A DNA stretch of 8,919 nucleotides from an uncultured Lachnospiraceae bacterium (GTDB lineage: Bacteria > Bacillota > Clostridia > Lachnospirales > Lachnospiraceae). Of the stretch, positions 6,373-8,919 are shown one piece after another (within the stretch, counting starts at the first letter, position 1; the number at the start of each line of letters is the position of its first letter). A program made the translations under genes and the position numbers. Under the pieces are notes generated by a model. That model made no database searches. It saw nothing but the letters and a program-made list of their open reading frames with translations, and was not told the origin of the DNA. The DNA is taken from assembly GCA_902784025.1 (NCBI GenBank), contig CACZTF010000302.1, positions 1 through 8,919 on the forward strand, read 5' to 3'.

Positions 6373-7752
6373 TTGACCGGTATCGAAGATGATGATCATA
6401 TAAAAGATAATAATGACGACTATAAAGAATATAAAAACAAAATGAAAACGGGTATGGACATGGAGATGGAATATAAGGATACAAAAGAAAAAGAAACGCA
6501 GGGAGTGGGTGTAAGTGAGCCGGCCTACGAGATAGTTAAAAGAAAGACCCGCAAGTGGCCGCTGGTCTTTGGTATAGTTCTTGCCGGAGCGGTAGCTGCA
6601 ATAGCTATACCTGTTATTATAATGCAGACAAGAACTGTAAAGCTCTCTGAATTTGTAAATGTGGAGTATAACGGTATAAGCGGATATGCTTCTCCCCACG
6701 GCGTTATCGATAACGAAAAGCTTTATAACTCGCTTGCAGGTGAGGAAAAGGATGTTGAAAAGCTGGAGACATATAAAAATTTTGCGGATTCTGTCAGCGC
6801 TTCAGTGTCCGGTTCAAAAGTGTCGAACGGAGATTCTCTGGAAATAAAAGTAACATATGATGATGAACTGAGAAAAAATACGGGATACAAAGTTAGTGAG
6901 GAATCATTTACAATAACAGCTGAGGGAATAGATCCCGGAAAGAGTGTGAATCTTTTTGAGGATGCTTCTATAAATATAACAGGGATCAGTCCGGATGCTG
7001 TGCTGGATATCGAAAACAGATCGTCTGATGAATATCTGGGGAAACTTACATTTTCATCAGACAAAGAAAAGGTGGCTAATGGTGATAATGTAACCATAAA
7101 ATGTGACGTTACGGATGAAGAACTTGCAGAACACGGTTTCACCACTTCCTCTCTTTCAGCTGCATATGATGTAAAGGGACTGAGTGAGTATATAAAAGCT
7201 GCTGATATAGATAAATCTCTGGTTGACATTATTGCAGAAGAAGATAAGAAATTTATCGAATCCGAAACAGCGGATGACAAGTTCCGCATGCTCTATAAGC
7301 TTACAGATAATGCTGAATACCTTTCCGTTCCGAATACGGAAAAGGCGGAAGGTACAGTTCTTGAACAACTGTATCTTCTGAAGAAAAAGGAAGGGGTAAA
7401 AGATAATAACTCTCCCGAAAATATAATAGTGGCAGTATTAAGATCCGATATTACTGCAAAGGATAAAAAGGAAACGGGATATTTTGCTTTTCTCTTCCCA
7501 AATTCGTATGTTACGGCAGAAGGTGAAACAGAAGTTAACTTTGATGAGGCAAAGGCATCATACGAATTGAATACTGATAAGAATGTTCTTCTTGAAAAAA
7601 CCGTTAAGGTGAGGGAAGGGGATTACGATATTACGGAGATAGATTTAAGTTCGTTTGAAAAACCTGCAGAGATGGAGAGTTCTGCTGCAGAAGAAACTCC
7701 TGCACAAAGTGAAGATCCTGCAGAAGAAACACAGGAGACAAAAGCGGAATAA
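6373..7752 (+). CDS. Single-pass membrane protein with duplicated extracytoplasmic modules, function unknown
   Basis: I do not recognise a named family for this 459-residue protein. Residues 1-60 are hydrophilic, rich in Asp, Lys, Glu and Met, and end in a basic cluster (KRKTRK, 56-61). One hydrophobic segment follows at about 63-84 (WPLVFGIVLAGAVAAIAIP...). With positive charges before it, the N-terminus should be cytoplasmic and the remaining 375 residues outside. Residues 148-186 and 232-270 are two copies of one module (KVsNGD...IK...DEL...G...G), each preceded by a GIS segment (101, 204). A third region (about 275-425) ends with a strand-rich stretch. The tail (430-459) is Glu/Pro/Ala-rich and likely disordered. 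The layout resembles surface proteins of Clostridia with tandem beta modules after one anchor, so envelope sensing or cell-wall interaction is possible but unproven. It starts 39 bases after the U32 gene with no clear promoter, so co-transcription is likely. No terminator was found behind it. Confidence 0.85.
   Translation: MTGIEDDDHIKDNNDDYKEYKNKMKTGMDMEMEYKDTKEKETQGVGVSEPAYEIVKRKTRKWPLVFGIVLAGAVAAIAIPVIIMQTRTVKLSEFVNVEYNGISGYASPHGVIDNEKLYNSLAGEEKDVEKLETYKNFADSVSASVSGSKVSNGDSLEIKVTYDDELRKNTGYKVSEESFTITAEGIDPGKSVNLFEDASINITGISPDAVLDIENRSSDEYLGKLTFSSDKEKVANGDNVTIKCDVTDEELAEHGFTTSSLSAAYDVKGLSEYIKAADIDKSLVDIIAEEDKKFIESETADDKFRMLYKLTDNAEYLSVPNTEKAEGTVLEQLYLLKKKEGVKDNNSPENIIVAVLRSDITAKDKKETGYFAFLFPNSYVTAEGETEVNFDEAKASYELNTDKNVLLEKTVKVREGDYDITEIDLSSFEKPAEMESSAAEETPAQSEDPAEETQETKAE
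6814..7182 (+). repeat. Internal protein-level duplication in the membrane protein
   Basis: Codons for residues 148-186 (6814-6930) and 232-270 (7066-7182) encode the same pattern at a constant offset of 84 residues. Shared residues include K149/K233, V150/V234, N152/N236, G153/G237, D154/D238, I158/I242, K159/K243, D164/D248, E165/E249, G171/G255, S175/S259 and G185/G269. The DNA itself is diverged, so the duplication is old. Confidence 0.7.
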
Positions 7753-7777
7753 AATCCGGTCACATATTGATTAATGC

Positions 7778-7806
7778 TTGAATTAAGGATTTCAAAAATA
7801 TATAAT
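7778..7806 (+). promoter_or_regulatory. Sigma-A promoter for purC
   Basis: TTGAAT (7778-7783, four of six) is followed after exactly 17 bases by a perfect TATAAT (7801-7806). Transcription should begin near 7813, leaving a leader of about 60 bases before purC. That leader is AT-rich with no evident riboswitch fold or terminator, so a purine riboswitch is unlikely. Confidence 0.8.
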
Positions 7807-7874
7807 GGATGGGTCACAAAGTTAAACCTTATAGAAGCATGATATAGTATTTTTATAGTATAGGAGCAGGCACT

Positions 7875-8552
7875 ATGGAAAAGATATACGAAGGAAAGAC
7901 AAAGGATGTTTTTAAACTGGATAACGGAAATTATCTGCTTAAGTTCAAGGATGACGTAACAGGTGAGAACGGTGTGTTTGATCCCGGGGCAAATACAGTA
8001 GGGTTGAGTATTGACGGTATAGGAAAACAGAATCTTAAGACTTCAGTTATGTTTTTTGAGTTGCTCAATAATGCAGGTATCAAGACCCATTATGTTTCAG
8101 CTGACGAAGATGCTGTTACTATGGAAGTATTACCTGCCAAGCCGTTCGGAAAAGGACTGGAAGTGATATGCAGAAGACGTGCAGTCGGAAGCTTCATCAG
8201 AAGATACGGTGAATATATCGAAGAGGGAGCGCCCCTTGATTATTATGTAGAGATGACTCTCAAGGATGATGAAAAGGGAGATCCGCTCATTACCATGGAA
8301 GGCCTTGAAGCTTTAAATATCATGACTCCCGGTCAGTTTGAAGATACTAAGGAACTTACAAAAAAGATCACGGAAATAGTTGCAGACAAGATCGCAGAGT
8401 ACGGCATGGAACTTTATGATATAAAATTCGAGTTCGGTTATAACGGTGATGATGTGATACTCATTGATGAGATCGCATCAGGAAACATGCGTGTGTACAA
8501 GGACGGCAAGGTGGTAGATCCCATGGATCTTACAGCATTGCTTTTAAAATAA
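7875..8552 (+). CDS. purC: Phosphoribosylaminoimidazole-succinocarboxamide synthase (SAICAR synthase)
   Basis: This cytoplasmic enzyme joins CAIR and aspartate with ATP to make SAICAR in de novo purine synthesis. The 225-residue product is slightly shorter than the usual 235-240. It has the N-terminal ATP-binding YEGKTKDVF (5-13), followed by LLKFKDDVTG. The substrate-binding segment is EVICRRRAVGSFIRRYG (96-112), with LEALNIMTPGQ at 144-154. The acidic ATP/metal motif LIDEIASGNMRVY (196-208) sits where most relatives read 'DEisPDxxRlw', a variation on the family motif. AGGAG (7862-7866) is 8 bases before the ATG. The gene has its own promoter and a strong terminator, and no other pur gene is in view, so it appears to be transcribed alone. 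Identity is confident. Confidence 0.96.
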   Translation: MEKIYEGKTKDVFKLDNGNYLLKFKDDVTGENGVFDPGANTVGLSIDGIGKQNLKTSVMFFELLNNAGIKTHYVSADEDAVTMEVLPAKPFGKGLEVICRRRAVGSFIRRYGEYIEEGAPLDYYVEMTLKDDEKGDPLITMEGLEALNIMTPGQFEDTKELTKKITEIVADKIAEYGMELYDIKFEFGYNGDDVILIDEIASGNMRVYKDGKVVDPMDLTALLLK

Positions 8553-8583
8553 TACTGTTTTTAAACGGTAAAATAAGCAAAGA

Positions 8584-8625
8584 GGATCAAAAAAGCAGTC
8601 AATGATGACTGCTTTTTTTTGATCC
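8584..8625. terminator. Bidirectional terminator between purC and the DUF937 gene
   Basis: The inverted repeat has a GCAGTC (8595-8600) and GACTGC (8607-8612) core around a small AT loop. It is flanked by six As (8589-8594) opposite eight Ts (8613-8620), and by GGATC (8584-8588) opposite GATCC (8621-8625). On the plus strand the T-run follows the stem, ending purC. On the minus strand the complement of the A-run does the same for the convergent gene. It lies 31 bases after the purC stop and 20 bases from the DUF937 stop. Confidence 0.9.
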
Positions 8626-8645
8626 GTAAGTTTTTATTTTTTATA

Positions 8646-8918
8646 TCAGTTATTTAATGCGGAAAGCAGTCCGAGCAGACCGGATGATCCGGAGCTTTCC
8701 TGTCCGCTGCCCATATTTGAAACGGCGGATGAAAGACTGGAAAGTATGGAAGGAGCCACGCTGCTTAAGATATTTCCGATCTGTCCTGAAGAAAGGCCTG
8801 TATCCTGAGCAATAGAATCATACTCAGAGGATACAGAGTTTCCGAAGATATGTCCCAGTATCTTGTTTCCGTCTTCGGTATCTGCATTCTGAAGCTGCTC
8901 AGTTAAGCTTTTTTCTGT
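8646..8918 (-). CDS. DUF937 family protein, C-terminal part (partial, 90 residues)
   Basis: Reading the minus strand from the right edge gives 90 residues to a TGA at 8648-8646. The pattern is typical of DUF937 (YidB-like): EDGNKILGHIFG (15-26), then a short helix and TGLSSGQIGNIL (40-51), followed by APSILSSLSS (55-64). The end is a Ser/Gly-rich linker and GLLGLLSALNN. DUF937 proteins are small helical bacterial proteins with no established function. The N-terminus and start codon are outside the window. The gene converges on purC and shares its terminator. Confidence 0.85.
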   Translation of the reverse strand, partial: TEKSLTEQLQNADTEDGNKILGHIFGNSVSSEYDSIAQDTGLSSGQIGNILSSVAPSILSSLSSAVSNMGSGQESSGSSGLLGLLSALNN

Positions 8919-8919
8919 C

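Noticed and set aside
6199..6699. Minus-strand frame of 166 codons
   Set aside because: It is antisense to the U32 gene end and the membrane protein start, with low-complexity Phe/Ile/Tyr runs produced by AT-rich antisense. No start signal supports it.
8553..8570. AT-rich hairpin TACTGTTT/AAACGGTA right after purC
   Set aside because: The stem is weak with a two-base loop and no U-tract. The strong terminator 14 bases later explains termination.
1..8919. Search for CRISPR arrays, insertion-sequence ends, att sites, tRNA genes and toxin-antitoxin or defence genes
   Set aside because: No regularly spaced repeats, transposase motifs, tRNA cloverleaf or recognisable defence domains were seen. 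The region is mainly conserved housekeeping DNA.

Overview
The window reads as chromosome from a Clostridia-class Firmicute, most likely a Lachnospiraceae member close to Butyrivibrio or Pseudobutyrivibrio. That placement is inferred from moderately AT-rich DNA, strong AGGAG-type ribosome binding sites, consensus sigma-A promoters and, above all, gene content and order. No tRNA, rRNA, CRISPR array, insertion sequence or phage gene was seen, and no stretch over 300 bases lacks a gene. Most of the window is housekeeping DNA.

Left edge (1-1016): the 3' tail of an unidentified gene, a strong hairpin just after it, and a 279-residue coiled-coil protein with a J-domain-like core (HPD at residues 149-151). 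This is the least explained part of the left half.

Central block (1013-6333): ireB, ruvX, a DUF1292 (YrzB-like) gene, RNase J, an O-methyltransferase of the TrmR/YrrM type and a U32 'peptidase' of the TrhP/YrrO type. It matches the Bacillus subtilis order yrzL-yrrK-yrzB-yrrL-yrrM-yrrN-yrrO, with two changes. RNase J sits where mltG (yrrL) would be, and one long U32 gene replaces the yrrN-yrrO pair. A near-perfect promoter (TTGACA, 17 bases, TATTAT) overlaps the stop codon of the J-domain gene and drives ireB-ruvX. A terminator follows the DUF1292 gene, so RNase J, trmR and the U32 gene probably form a separate unit. The products link cell-wall kinase signalling (IreB), 16S rRNA maturation (RuvX), RNA decay and processing (RNase J) and wobble-uridine 5-hydroxylation plus methylation in tRNA (U32 plus TrmR).

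Right part (6334-8919): a 459-residue single-pass membrane protein of unknown function starts at a TTG codon and carries an internally duplicated extracytoplasmic module. Next comes purC (SAICAR synthase) behind its own promoter (TTGAAT, 17 bases, TATAAT). A long bidirectional terminator follows, then the convergent 3' end of a DUF937 gene on the minus strand.

No complete new multi-gene system is evident. The best candidates for new biology are the J-domain coiled-coil protein, the roughly 130-residue basic disordered extension on RNase J, and the duplicated-module membrane protein.
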